A stretch of DNA of 40,753 bases from NCBI GenBank assembly GCA_022448165.1, contig JAKVAS010000009.1:1-40753 (forward strand), in the 5' to 3' direction. Made by a program: the position numbers and the translations under genes. Below the pieces are notes generated by a model. That model was not told the origin of the DNA, searched no databases, and was given only the letters and a program-made list of their open reading frames with translations. Shown one piece after another: positions 17,739-25,366 of this stretch; position 1 is the stretch's first letter, and every line of letters starts with the position of its first letter. This DNA comes from Crocinitomicaceae bacterium. GTDB taxonomy: Bacteria; Bacteroidota; Bacteroidia; Flavobacteriales_D; Crocinitomicaceae.

Positions 17739-18956
17739 TTAATCTAGAATAATGCTCGTTTCTATTTCTATCGCTCCTTCTAAAGTTCGATGAATAGGGC
17801 ACTTGTTTGCAATTTGTAGAATTCTAGTACGCTGTTTTTCGTTTAAATTTCCTTTGATTTCTATGCGTCTTTCGAAAACACTCACTTTTTTCGACGCAAT
17901 GATTTTATTATTCTCGTCTAAAAGGTCTTTTTTGTAATGGTTTAGATGAACAACGACCTCTTCTAATTCCCATTCTTTTCGAGAAACATACATTTTTATT
18001 GTGATAGCTGTACATGATCCAAGGCTTGATAATAATAGCTCATATGGGGCTGGGCCAAAATCGTCCCCACCTAAGTTTAATGGCTCATCTGCTATTATTT
18101 GATGTTTTCCTGCTTTTATTTCTGTAGTATATTTGTCTTCTTTGCCTAAGCGAACAACAACTTGATCTTTTGTATGTAATGTCTTTCTTTCTGGAAGATC
18201 AATATATCGAAGAACCCAATTGGCAATTAAGTTACCGACATAGTTAGAGTCCTCATAACGAGAAAGTAAATGATCCGATCCGTCAAGTGAAACGAAACTT
18301 TTAGGGTGATGAGCATTCTGATAAATTTGTGCAGCATTTTCAATAGGCACAATTGTGTCCTGAGGAGAATGAAGTACAAGTAATGCTTTTCTTAGTGATT
18401 TTACAACAGTTGCTAATTTGTTAGATTTCAAGTCTTCAATAAATTGCTTTTTTATTGTAAAAGGACGCCCTCCAATTTTTATTTCAGCAATACCACTTTC
18501 GGAAAGTTCTGCGCTGCCACTACTTAGCAGATGTTTCACATGTTCTGGTTCTGAAGGAGCACCAATTGTTGCGATTGCATTTATCGAATTGATAATTCCC
18601 CCTGCAAAGAGAACAGCTGCACCTCCAAGTGAATGCCCGATAAGTAATTTAGGGGCAAGGTATTGTTTAGATAGAAATGTTGCTGCTGATACTAGATCAT
18701 CAACATTCGAAGAGAAGTTAGTGTCGGAAAACTCGCCTTCACTTTCTCCTAAGCCTGTAAAATCAAAACGAAGGACAGCAATTCCGTTTTGATTAAGACT
18801 TCGCGAAATATTTCGAACGGCGCTGAGATTTTTGTTACACGTAAAACAGTGAGCAAAAATTGCATAAGTATGGGGTTTTTGATCTGCGGGAAGTTCCAGT
18901 CTAGCTGAAAGAATTTGTCCCGAAGAATTCTCGAATTTAATTTTTTGATTTGCCAT
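17739..18956 (-). CDS. Alpha/beta hydrolase - OsmC peroxiredoxin fusion
   Basis: A 405-residue two-domain protein. Residues 1-250 are an alpha/beta hydrolase with the nucleophile S109 in GHSLGG, an acid in SPQDTIVP and a histidine in DGSDHLL. Residues 265-405 are an OsmC/Ohr-type domain with the two redox cysteines C315 (GSCTAITIKMY) and C386 (ANKCPIHRTL), which in OsmC reduces organic hydroperoxides. No signal peptide, so cytosolic. The fusion is a known architecture (bifunctional alpha/beta hydrolase/OsmC family); the usual suggestion is that the hydrolase part deals with esters or lipid peroxides, but the substrate is not established. Confidence 0.92.
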   Translation of the reverse strand: MANQKIKFENSSGQILSARLELPADQKPHTYAIFAHCFTCNKNLSAVRNISRSLNQNGIAVLRFDFTGLGESEGEFSDTNFSSNVDDLVSAATFLSKQYLAPKLLIGHSLGGAAVLFAGGIINSINAIATIGAPSEPEHVKHLLSSGSAELSESGIAEIKIGGRPFTIKKQFIEDLKSNKLATVVKSLRKALLVLHSPQDTIVPIENAAQIYQNAHHPKSFVSLDGSDHLLSRYEDSNYVGNLIANWVLRYIDLPERKTLHTKDQVVVRLGKEDKYTTEIKAGKHQIIADEPLNLGGDDFGPAPYELLLSSLGSCTAITIKMYVSRKEWELEEVVVHLNHYKKDLLDENNKIIASKKVSVFERRIEIKGNLNEKQRTRILQIANKCPIHRTLEGAIEIETSIILD

Positions 18957-19027
18957 GTTCTTTTCGTCTTTCTAGAAACTTAGACGAAAAGATACTCAGA
19001 ACTTACGTATGAAATAGAGTGAAAGGT

Positions 19028-19489
19028 TTACAAATCATCATTCGTCTTGAATGGAATTTTGAAGGTTAATTTGCTATGATCAGTATTCTGCTCTAATCTA
19101 AAAGATCCTCCAATTGAGAAATTCTTTACAATGATTTGATTAATAAAAATTAACTCTCTCCATCTAGGATCATATGGGTTGTTCTTAGTTCTATAACTCC
19201 ATTCTTTCTGTAGATCAACAAACTTAATGGCAGTCATGTTTTTATGCTTAAGAAGATACTCAATTTGATTTGGAGATAAAGTTCCTTTGACTGACACAAG
19301 CATATATCCTTCGAAGATTTCAACGGTTGCTTTTTCGTTACAATTTGAAATATGTATTGCTTCTAGCGGAGTAGGTAAGTTTTTATTCCGAAATAAAAGA
19401 TGCAATTTCAAATCTGATGTTAAATCGCAAAGTGTTTCGTATTTTTCTTTTTGATTGGATAAGGTAAATTCTAATCTTGATTTAAACAT
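19028..19489 (-). CDS. Hypothetical cytosolic protein downstream of riboflavin synthase
   Basis: I do not recognise this 153-residue protein. It has no signal peptide or membrane segment. It contains the segment ISNCNEKATVEIFEGYMLVSVKG and a C-terminal half rich in beta-type residues (LIFINQIIVKNFSIGGSF). It begins six bases after the ribE stop, which implies co-transcription and gives the best reason to accept it as real. No role can be assigned from sequence. Confidence 0.65.
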   Translation of the reverse strand: MFKSRLEFTLSNQKEKYETLCDLTSDLKLHLLFRNKNLPTPLEAIHISNCNEKATVEIFEGYMLVSVKGTLSPNQIEYLLKHKNMTAIKFVDLQKEWSYRTKNNPYDPRWRELIFINQIIVKNFSIGGSFRLEQNTDHSKLTFKIPFKTNDDL

Positions 19490-19495
19490 GGATGA

Positions 19496-20074
19496 TTATT
19501 TTCCCATTAATTTGGCCACGTACTTTCCGATAATATCAAACTCTAAATTCACGCGATCTCCAATTTTTAATTGGTGAAAATTTGTATGCTCATAGGTAAA
19601 TGGAATGATGCAAACCGAAAATTCTGTTTCCTTGGAATCAACGACTGTTAAGCTTGTTCCATTAATTGTGACAGATCCTTTCTCTACGGTTGGTTGTAAG
19701 GTCTCGTATCTGAAAGTATATTTCCAGCTCCCAGTTTCATCTTCAATATTGATACATTCTGCAGTGGTATCAACATGGCCTTGAACAATATGACCGTCGA
19801 GGCGTCCGTTCATTTGCATGCAACGTTCTAGGTTTACCTTTGTGCCAACATTCCAAGATCCAAGATTCGTTTTCTTTAACGTTTCTAGAATGGCAGTTAC
19901 GACATATTCCTTTTCGTCGATGGCAACAACTGTTAAACAGCATCCGTTATGCGCAACGCTTTGATCGATTTTAAGTTCATGGGTAAAATTAGATTCAACT
20001 GTAAAATGCACGTTTTCACCTTCCTTTTCGATTTTCTTAATCACTCCAAGTTGCTCTATAATTCCAGTAAACAT
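19496..20074 (-). CDS. ribE: Riboflavin synthase, alpha subunit type
   Basis: A 192-residue enzyme that dismutates two molecules of 6,7-dimethyl-8-ribityllumazine into riboflavin. It starts with the family-defining MFTGIIEQLG and consists of two lumazine-binding repeats (about 1-95 and 96-190), each with the hallmark loop: HNGCCLTVV in the first and INGTSLTVV in the second. The GHIVQGHVDT segment links them. No FMN riboswitch is seen upstream; instead a 14-base palindrome overlaps a possible promoter at 20129-20145. Confidence 0.96.
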   Translation of the reverse strand: MFTGIIEQLGVIKKIEKEGENVHFTVESNFTHELKIDQSVAHNGCCLTVVAIDEKEYVVTAILETLKKTNLGSWNVGTKVNLERCMQMNGRLDGHIVQGHVDTTAECINIEDETGSWKYTFRYETLQPTVEKGSVTINGTSLTVVDSKETEFSVCIIPFTYEHTNFHQLKIGDRVNLEFDIIGKYVAKLMGK

Positions 20075-20128
20075 AATTGAATGCTTTTTAATGTAAGACG
20101 TTTCGTGTTGGGGTATAATTCACAAACT

Positions 20129-20145
20129 ATTTGTCGACAAATGTA
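20129..20145 (-). promoter_or_regulatory. ribE -7 element TACATTTG overlapping palindrome ATTTGTCGACAAAT
   Basis: On the minus strand 20138-20145 reads TACATTTG, a perfect TAnnTTTG, 64 bases upstream of the ribE start. It overlaps a perfect 14-base palindrome at 20129-20142 (ATTTGTCGACAAAT). A repressor bound here would block the promoter. Confidence 0.4.
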
Positions 20146-20259
20146 CGGATTATTGAGGAATTGATTTATAGTCACATGGGAAATGATAAAATAAACACAC
20201 GAAGTATTTAGCTGTTTAAAACCCTGTTAATCAGTTTACAAAATAGGTTTAATTAGTTT

Positions 20260-20292
20260 CAAACGAAAGACAAACGTAAGCAAACGACAAAC
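20260..20292 (+). repeat. Phased CAAACG direct repeats upstream of ssb cluster
   Basis: CAAACG occurs at 20260-20265, 20271-20276 and 20281-20286, with a CAAAC copy at 20288-20292. The first three are 11 and 10 bases apart, i.e. one helical turn each, placing them on one face of the DNA just upstream of the candidate ssb promoter. Confidence 0.45.
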
Positions 20293-20391
20293 TACCGAAT
20301 AAAAATTAAAGCCTGTTCCACCTTTGCAGTGTCACTTCAATCGAGAGTAATTGAAATATGACAAATAACATAATCACATAAATACACAGTT

Positions 20392-20739
20392 ATGAATACG
20401 TTGAGAAATAGAGTTAGTTTGATTGGACGTCTAGGAGGTCAACCGGAAATTATGAAATTCGATTCAGGTAAGATGAAAGCGAGATTTTCACTGGCAACAA
20501 ACGAATCATATAGAGATAAGGATGGTGAGTGGAAGGAGAATACGCAGTGGTTTACTGTTGATGCTTGGGGTAAGACAGCTGATTTGGTTTCTCGGGTATT
20601 GACTAAAGGAGAAGAGATTGTTTTAGAAGGAAGGCTCGTAAATAATACATATGAGACTAAAGAAGGGGAGAAAAAGTATAGTACTATCATTGAGGTAAGT
20701 AGCTTTCTTAAATTAAACTTCAAGGAAACAAATGCATAA
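20392..20739 (+). CDS. ssb: Single-stranded DNA-binding protein, short form (first of three)
   Basis: A 115-residue SSB consisting of only the OB fold: NRVSLIGRLGGQPEIM, FSLATNESYRDKDGEW, QWFTVDAWGKTADLV, KGEEIVLEGRLVNNTY and a closing beta strand. The protein ends LKLNFKETNA, so the flexible linker and acidic DDDIPF-type tip that recruits repair and replication proteins in standard SSB (about 178 residues in E. coli) are missing. It should bind ssDNA, probably as a tetramer, but not dock the usual partners. It heads a cluster of three ssb paralogs; a terminator-like hairpin separates it from the second. Confidence 0.92.
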   Translation: MNTLRNRVSLIGRLGGQPEIMKFDSGKMKARFSLATNESYRDKDGEWKENTQWFTVDAWGKTADLVSRVLTKGEEIVLEGRLVNNTYETKEGEKKYSTIIEVSSFLKLNFKETNA

Positions 20740-20764
20740 TCAACCTAACCTAACAACGAAGTTT

Positions 20765-20799
20765 GGAGTCGGTAACGGATTTTCCGACTCCATTTTCTT
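20765..20799 (+). terminator. Hairpin between first and second ssb genes
   Basis: GGAGTCGG (20765-20772) pairs perfectly with CCGACTCC (20784-20791) around an 11-base loop, followed by ATTTTCTT. It looks like an intrinsic terminator of moderate strength and would reduce read-through into the second and third ssb genes. Confidence 0.65.
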
Positions 20800-20818
20800 C
20801 AACACTAAAAAGATTAAA

Positions 20819-21130
20819 ATGAATCACGTAAATTTAATTGGAAAGGTTTCTACAGAGCCACGGTTTTATGAAACATCGACAGGAAGAAAAGTTGTACAAT
20901 TCATGCTGGCAACGAAGGAAACATATCTAGATGAAGATGGAAAAACGAGAGTTAAAAGTTACAAACATAGAATTGCTGCTTGGGGCCGATGGGTACTAGT
21001 TTTGGAGGAATTGGCTTCAGTAGGAATAGAGCTTGCCATTGAAGGAAAGTTAACGACACGTTTCTATCAAAAAAATGGTGAAAATAGATTTGTCTCAGAA
21101 GTAGAGGTAAATGATCTTGTAATTCTTTAA
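20819..21130 (+). CDS. Single-stranded DNA-binding protein, short form (second of three)
   Basis: The ATG at 20819 (MNHVNLIGKV) is chosen because it matches the SSB family start; an in-frame ATG at 20732 would add 29 unrelated residues read through the hairpin. The 103-residue product is again a bare OB fold ending VNDLVIL. It is the most diverged copy: the usual tryptophan before the AWG strand is replaced (YKHRIAAWGRW), and a tryptophan follows AWGR. The segments FMLATKETYLDEDGK and IELAIEGKLTTRFY match SSB. The gene starts 79 bases after the first ssb and ends 12 bases before the third. Confidence 0.88.
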   Translation: MNHVNLIGKVSTEPRFYETSTGRKVVQFMLATKETYLDEDGKTRVKSYKHRIAAWGRWVLVLEELASVGIELAIEGKLTTRFYQKNGENRFVSEVEVNDLVIL

Positions 21131-21142
21131 CATGTTCAAGAT

Positions 21143-21457
21143 ATGCAGTCATTAAAGAATTACGTTACGCTTATTGGTAACATGGGCACAAACGCACAGA
21201 TTACAAACTTTGAAAATGGAGGTAAGGTTGCTCGATTCAATTTAGCCACTGATAAATACTCCAAAGACGGAGCAAAACGCGCTGAATGGCATCGCGTCTT
21301 CGCTTGGGGTAGTATAGCTCAGTTCATCGAAAATTACGGTGAAAAAGGAAAAGAATTAGCAATCCACGGACGTTTGGTTAATAGAACGTATACGAATAGA
21401 GATGGTAAACCGCGTAAAATTACTGAAATAGAAGTGAGACATGTTATCGGATTGTAG
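21143..21457 (+). CDS. Single-stranded DNA-binding protein, short form (third of three)
   Basis: A 104-residue OB-fold SSB (NYVTLIGNMGTNAQIT, ARFNLATDKYSKDG, EWHRVFAWGSIAQF, KGKELAIHGRLVNRTY, TEIEVRHVIGL) without linker or acidic tip. It is closer to the first copy than to the second in the strand patterns and keeps the tryptophan of EWHRV. The 12-base gap to the second copy suggests one transcript. A hairpin at 21515-21546 ends the cluster. Confidence 0.9.
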   Translation: MQSLKNYVTLIGNMGTNAQITNFENGGKVARFNLATDKYSKDGAKRAEWHRVFAWGSIAQFIENYGEKGKELAIHGRLVNRTYTNRDGKPRKITEIEVRHVIGL

Positions 21458-21514
21458 AAAACCTACCTAATCTAGCCTACTTAGACAACCTATCGTCTAC
21501 AATCGATAGCAGTT

Positions 21515-21546
21515 AAATGACATCTACTGACGAGTGGGTGTCATTT
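21515..21546. terminator. Hairpin between convergent ssb cluster and barrel gene
   Basis: AAATGACA (21515-21522) pairs with TGTCATTT (21539-21546), extended by a wobble and a C-G pair, with a loop of about 12 bases. A-rich and T-rich flanks on the two arms fit a bidirectional terminator, but there is no long T run. The 3' arm overlaps the stop codon of the minus-strand gene. Confidence 0.5.
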
Positions 21547-22948
21547 AGTAATTTCTATAATCATTCCAAAGCATGCTTCGGATTCCTAAAACTAAAAGGT
21601 AATCAGAGTTTATATTTTGAGTGTCGAATCGAAAGTGATTTTCAATAAACACATTCAATCTATTGGATGGCATTATTTGAAATGAAAAAGTGGAAATAGC
21701 ATTTACACCGTTTAGTTGAACTCCCTGCCCTATTTTGTGTCCGTATTCAAAAGGACGGTTGATATAAGGTTGATAGATGTTACCTCCATAGCTATCACCG
21801 TCTTTATCAAGTCCTCGTAGATAATAATTGGCAAATAGTTTGCCTCCCCATTTTTTATGCGACCATTTGAATTCGATTAGTCCTTCCATAAAATTAGCCC
21901 CATAGGGATGGGCTAAAGAAGTTCCTTGATTGCCATAGTTCAATTCTTCCGAGATGTGCGAAAAGGTATATGGTCGCATGAAGTTGTATTCCCCTCGATA
22001 GAAGAATTTGTGATCTCCTTTTTGGAACCGCCCTTTAATTCCAAACTGTCCACCAAATTTGTTTGCCCACCACCCTGATTTAGCTCTTAATTCTTCTAAA
22101 TAGAATTCGTCAAGAATAAATTGGGTATAGAAAGTATGTTGTTTCCAATCAGCTGATAATTCTATACCTAGAAGAACGTTGTCTGATGATCCTAAAGAAT
22201 ATTCTTGGGGGCGATAGAAAACAAATGGATTTAAATATTCGAGATCAAATCCTCGAATTAAATTGGTGTCTTTTGGTTGGAATATCACAGATTCAAAAAT
22301 TCCAATATTCAGCCATTCTGTGGCATTAAAGGAAACGTGGTGGCTTGATGCGAACTTTCCTTCCCATCGATTTTGATCTTTTTCACGAAAGAATTGATAG
22401 AGAACACTGTATTCAAATCTCCAAAAATTTGCGCGAATTAATCCAAAAGGATATGAAGTTCCATAATCACTTAAAAATAAGGATCGTGATCCTTCACCAA
22501 TGAAATTATGATCAACACCTATTTGAAAGTTGAAAATGTGATTTGGTGTGTAGGAAGCTCGAGAACGAATATCTGTATATAGGCTATTGTTTGATTTTTC
22601 TTGAAAAATAAAAGACTTGGGAGCAAATGTTGAGTCAAAATTATTGATTCCTTGAGTTGCAGCCGCTCGAAAATACCATTTGTTGTCTCCAGAATATTCT
22701 AACATGCCACCGAGGCCGACTTTATATTGCACTCGGTTTGTCTGTAGGTAATTTACATCTCCAAGAATAGAGGCATGTATATTGTTCTTTTTAAATTTAG
22801 AAAGACGAATGGCTGGTTTTAAACTTGAGTGATTACGAAATTCACTAATCAAAGAATCTTCAGGGAGTTCTTCGAACAAAAAATCCACGTCTCCCTGTCC
22901 ATTTGAAATAAAGGAGATGAAAAATGATATGTATAGCATCCACTTCAT
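21545..22948 (-). CDS. Wzi/RemB-like outer-membrane beta-barrel protein (second of pair)
   Basis: A 467-residue exported protein with a short signal peptide ending near SNGQG. The body is a large beta-barrel by composition, with the conserved patch IGEGSRSLFLSDYG followed by IRANFWRFEYSVLYQ, LEYLNPFVFYRPQEY and closing strands (YLLVLGIRSMLW). This pattern matches the capsule-assembly Wzi family and the flavobacterial surface protein RemB. A role in binding exported surface polysaccharide is inferred from the family only. Its ATG shares one base with the TAA of the preceding barrel gene (TAATG), so the two are co-translated. Confidence 0.75.
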   Translation of the reverse strand: MKWMLYISFFISFISNGQGDVDFLFEELPEDSLISEFRNHSSLKPAIRLSKFKKNNIHASILGDVNYLQTNRVQYKVGLGGMLEYSGDNKWYFRAAATQGINNFDSTFAPKSFIFQEKSNNSLYTDIRSRASYTPNHIFNFQIGVDHNFIGEGSRSLFLSDYGTSYPFGLIRANFWRFEYSVLYQFFREKDQNRWEGKFASSHHVSFNATEWLNIGIFESVIFQPKDTNLIRGFDLEYLNPFVFYRPQEYSLGSSDNVLLGIELSADWKQHTFYTQFILDEFYLEELRAKSGWWANKFGGQFGIKGRFQKGDHKFFYRGEYNFMRPYTFSHISEELNYGNQGTSLAHPYGANFMEGLIEFKWSHKKWGGKLFANYYLRGLDKDGDSYGGNIYQPYINRPFEYGHKIGQGVQLNGVNAISTFSFQIMPSNRLNVFIENHFRFDTQNINSDYLLVLGIRSMLWNDYRNY

Positions 22949-24486
22949 TAGAAATCTTTATAATGATTTGCAAGTGCAGTCTTAAAGCCAAAATTTAATA
23001 CATTGGTTGTTAAATCGGAGTCGCTATGTCTGTATGTCCAATTGGTAAAAATTGATAAGTTCATTTTGCGATTGAATCGATATCCAATTTCCATATTTTC
23101 GTAAAATACAATTCCATTTTTTCGGTTTACGTTAGCATAAAGGGGTAAATGTGCTTCAGGAGAATATTCAATTTCGCGAATTAATAGAACATTTAAATTT
23201 ACATACCAGTGCTCATATTCATAGTTTGTTCTAAGAATAAATTCCTGGACGCCACTGCCTTTTATATGTGCTAAAGGCAGGTTGTAATGAGAATAATTAA
23301 GACGAGGATTGCTTACTTCATACATTCTAGATGAAGTTTGATTATACTCGAGTTGAACCATGAAATCGGTTAATCCGAAGAAATTATATCCACGATAACC
23401 AAGCTGATACCCTGTTTTATCAAATTCCAGATTATTGATCGCAACTTGACCGTATAATCGATGGTGTTGAGCAAGTTGGTAGGAAGCATTAATCCCTATT
23501 AAACTCACTACTTCATCTTTTGCTATGAGCGGCGAAATTATGGGAATAGGACTGTAGTACATGGAATGTGAATGTTTGCTAACAATTGAATCTCCTCGAT
23601 TCCAGACGCTCCCTTCAAACAAGCTTATAGCACTTTTTTCTGTTGGGGTATAGGTGAAATAGTTTACAGAGTAACCTTTTGATTCGTAGTAGTTTTCTGC
23701 TGTGCTTCCTTCGGGTCTTCGGAGTAGGTTTAAATGACGAGACCGCATGTATACCATGCTGAATTGGTCCGAAATTTTCCAATTAAGTCTTATATATGGC
23801 GCGTTAAATGAATTGTCTGAAAGAAGCAACGATCGGTGCCCATCACCAATAAATTGAGTGTTATTTCCTGCAATAATGTGTAGTTTTTCGGTTGGTTCGT
23901 ATACGAAATATCCGGTTGCGAAGGCATAGTCGTATCCTGCGATTTTAAAAGGTTTAGTTCTTCCTGCTCCTGGAATTACTGCATTTCGAACTTGATAACT
24001 TGAGTCAGATGCAATATAGCGTTCTCCATTTGAGTTGTAGTAGTTTCTTTCATATCTCGTCACTTCAGCTTGATTCTCATAAAAGGAGGTTGAGAAAGAG
24101 AAGTTTTTGAAAAAGTCACCTTCTACAAGAATACCACGGGTGTTTTGAAAAACTCGATTTAGAGACGTGTCGCCAAGATCACGACCATAGTTAATATTTG
24201 CTGCAGGACTTATTGTTAGATAAGCATCCTTACCACGCATCTCTAATAAGTGTTTTTGATAAAGAATATGTGAAAATGTGTAGTACCGTTTTGTTGAATC
24301 AATAATTGCAGGAATTAAATTGTAATCAGATTCAATTGTAGGAAAAAATGATCCATTGTTATATGGTTGCTCTAATTTGTTAGCGAAGAGTTGATCTTTA
24401 TAAAAAGAATGAATTGGTATAAGGTTTTGTTGGCTTCTACCAACAAACGAAATAAGAATTAAGAAACAAAGTACAAGTTGTTTCAT
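22948..24486 (-). CDS. Wzi/RemB-like outer-membrane beta-barrel protein (first of pair)
   Basis: A 512-residue barrel protein with signal peptide (MKQLVLCFLILISFVGRSQ). It shares the patch IGDGHRSLLLSDNSF with the next gene's IGEGSRSLFLSDYG, followed by IRLNWKISDQFSMVY. The order of strands suggests an ancient paralogous pair with little overall identity. The N-terminal 100 residues (IHSFYKDQLF, YNLIPAIID, YTFSHILYQKHLLEMRG) look like the periplasmic part of RemB-type proteins. It starts inside the end of cysQ (ATGA overlap), so the three genes form an operon. Function by homology only: surface polysaccharide or gliding-related outer-membrane protein. Confidence 0.75.
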   Translation of the reverse strand: MKQLVLCFLILISFVGRSQQNLIPIHSFYKDQLFANKLEQPYNNGSFFPTIESDYNLIPAIIDSTKRYYTFSHILYQKHLLEMRGKDAYLTISPAANINYGRDLGDTSLNRVFQNTRGILVEGDFFKNFSFSTSFYENQAEVTRYERNYYNSNGERYIASDSSYQVRNAVIPGAGRTKPFKIAGYDYAFATGYFVYEPTEKLHIIAGNNTQFIGDGHRSLLLSDNSFNAPYIRLNWKISDQFSMVYMRSRHLNLLRRPEGSTAENYYESKGYSVNYFTYTPTEKSAISLFEGSVWNRGDSIVSKHSHSMYYSPIPIISPLIAKDEVVSLIGINASYQLAQHHRLYGQVAINNLEFDKTGYQLGYRGYNFFGLTDFMVQLEYNQTSSRMYEVSNPRLNYSHYNLPLAHIKGSGVQEFILRTNYEYEHWYVNLNVLLIREIEYSPEAHLPLYANVNRKNGIVFYENMEIGYRFNRKMNLSIFTNWTYRHSDSDLTTNVLNFGFKTALANHYKDF

Positions 24487-25283
24487 GAAAGGAATGCTTT
24501 CGTTTTTGCAATAAAGTATGGGTTGAATAATGATTCTTTGTTATATCGCAATTTCTTGGTGTCAAGTGTCGAGATAACCGTCCCTCCTAAAGCTTCCATA
24601 ATTGCTTGTCCTGCTGCAATATCCCATTCCATTGTTGGTGCAAAACGAGGATAGACATCAGCTCTTCCTAAGGCAAGGTCAAAAAATTTGAGCGCACTTC
24701 CTTTTCGTAAATAGGATAATTCATAAGGTTCTAAATTCAGATGTTCTTTTAAAATAGTTTCTTGATCATGGAAAAAATTTCGTGAACAGGTAATTATTAA
24801 AGGATCATTTAGTTGACTTTTGGGTTGGATACGTTTCCATACCTCAGGAGTTTCAATATCTTCAAAGTTTAATGTGTATACGCCATATTTTGGTCCACCA
24901 ATAAGAATGATTTTTTCTGTAGGACTACAAATTATACCAAATACAGGCTCTTCATTTACTACATGAGCGATGTTTACTGAAAACTCGTCGTTCTTTAAAA
25001 GAAACATTTTTGTTCCATCCAGAGGATCTACGCACCAATTTTCCGTCCAGAAAGTTCGTTTGCTGAACTGTTCTTTTTCTATTTCTTCACCAATGATTGG
25101 AATTCCCGTTTGTTTCAAATGCCTTGCAATAATCTTTGATGCTGCTAAATCAGCGATAGTAACGGGAGAGCCATCACTCTTAATAGTCGTATCTACATCT
25201 TGTTTGTAAACCTCCATGATAACAGAAGCCGCTTCAATGGAAGCCTTAATTGCAATAGTATAAATTTCGGGAATGTTTACCAT
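24483..25283 (-). CDS. cysQ: 3'(2'),5'-bisphosphate nucleotidase
   Basis: A 266-residue inositol-monophosphatase-superfamily enzyme of CysQ type, which removes the 3'-phosphate from PAP, a by-product of sulfate assimilation and sulfation. The metal site is intact: GEE at 65-67, DPLDGT at 86-91 and MEWDIAAGQAI near the C-terminus. LRKGSALKF also matches the family. It heads a minus-strand unit with two outer-membrane barrel genes, overlapping the first by four bases. CysQ next to surface-polysaccharide genes would fit a sulfation link, but that is speculation. Confidence 0.92.
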   Translation of the reverse strand: MVNIPEIYTIAIKASIEAASVIMEVYKQDVDTTIKSDGSPVTIADLAASKIIARHLKQTGIPIIGEEIEKEQFSKRTFWTENWCVDPLDGTKMFLLKNDEFSVNIAHVVNEEPVFGIICSPTEKIILIGGPKYGVYTLNFEDIETPEVWKRIQPKSQLNDPLIITCSRNFFHDQETILKEHLNLEPYELSYLRKGSALKFFDLALGRADVYPRFAPTMEWDIAAGQAIMEALGGTVISTLDTKKLRYNKESLFNPYFIAKTKAFLS

Positions 25284-25318
25284 GTAATCAAAGATACGTA
25301 ATTATTGGAGTCAAATAG

Positions 25319-25344
25319 AAAAGGTCGCTTCTCAGCGACCTTTT
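25319..25344 (-). terminator. Strong intrinsic terminator after the second small T9SS protein
   Basis: AAAAGGTCGCT (25319-25329) pairs perfectly with AGCGACCTTTT (25334-25344) around the four-base loop TCTC. The symmetrical A/T arms allow termination on either strand; on the minus strand it lies 22 bases after the stop at 25367. Confidence 0.88.
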
Positions 25345-25366
25345 ACAATTAAATAATATTGAGAAA

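Larger units (their letters stand above)
20075..20391. other. 317-base non-coding gap between divergent ribE and ssb genes
   Basis: I see no gene or structured RNA here. It holds a 14-base palindrome overlapping a ribE -7 element (20129-20145), a set of phased CAAACG direct repeats (20260-20292) and a possible ssb -7 element CACCTTTG (20319-20326) that would give a leader of about 60 bases. Confidence 0.6.

Noticed and set aside
20075-20391. FMN riboswitch upstream of ribE
   Set aside because: I looked for the conserved FMN-element stems and loops on the minus strand and saw none.
20732-20818. 29-residue extension of the second ssb
   Set aside because: The extension would be translated through a terminator-like hairpin, has no SSB homology, and MNHVNLIGKV matches the family start.
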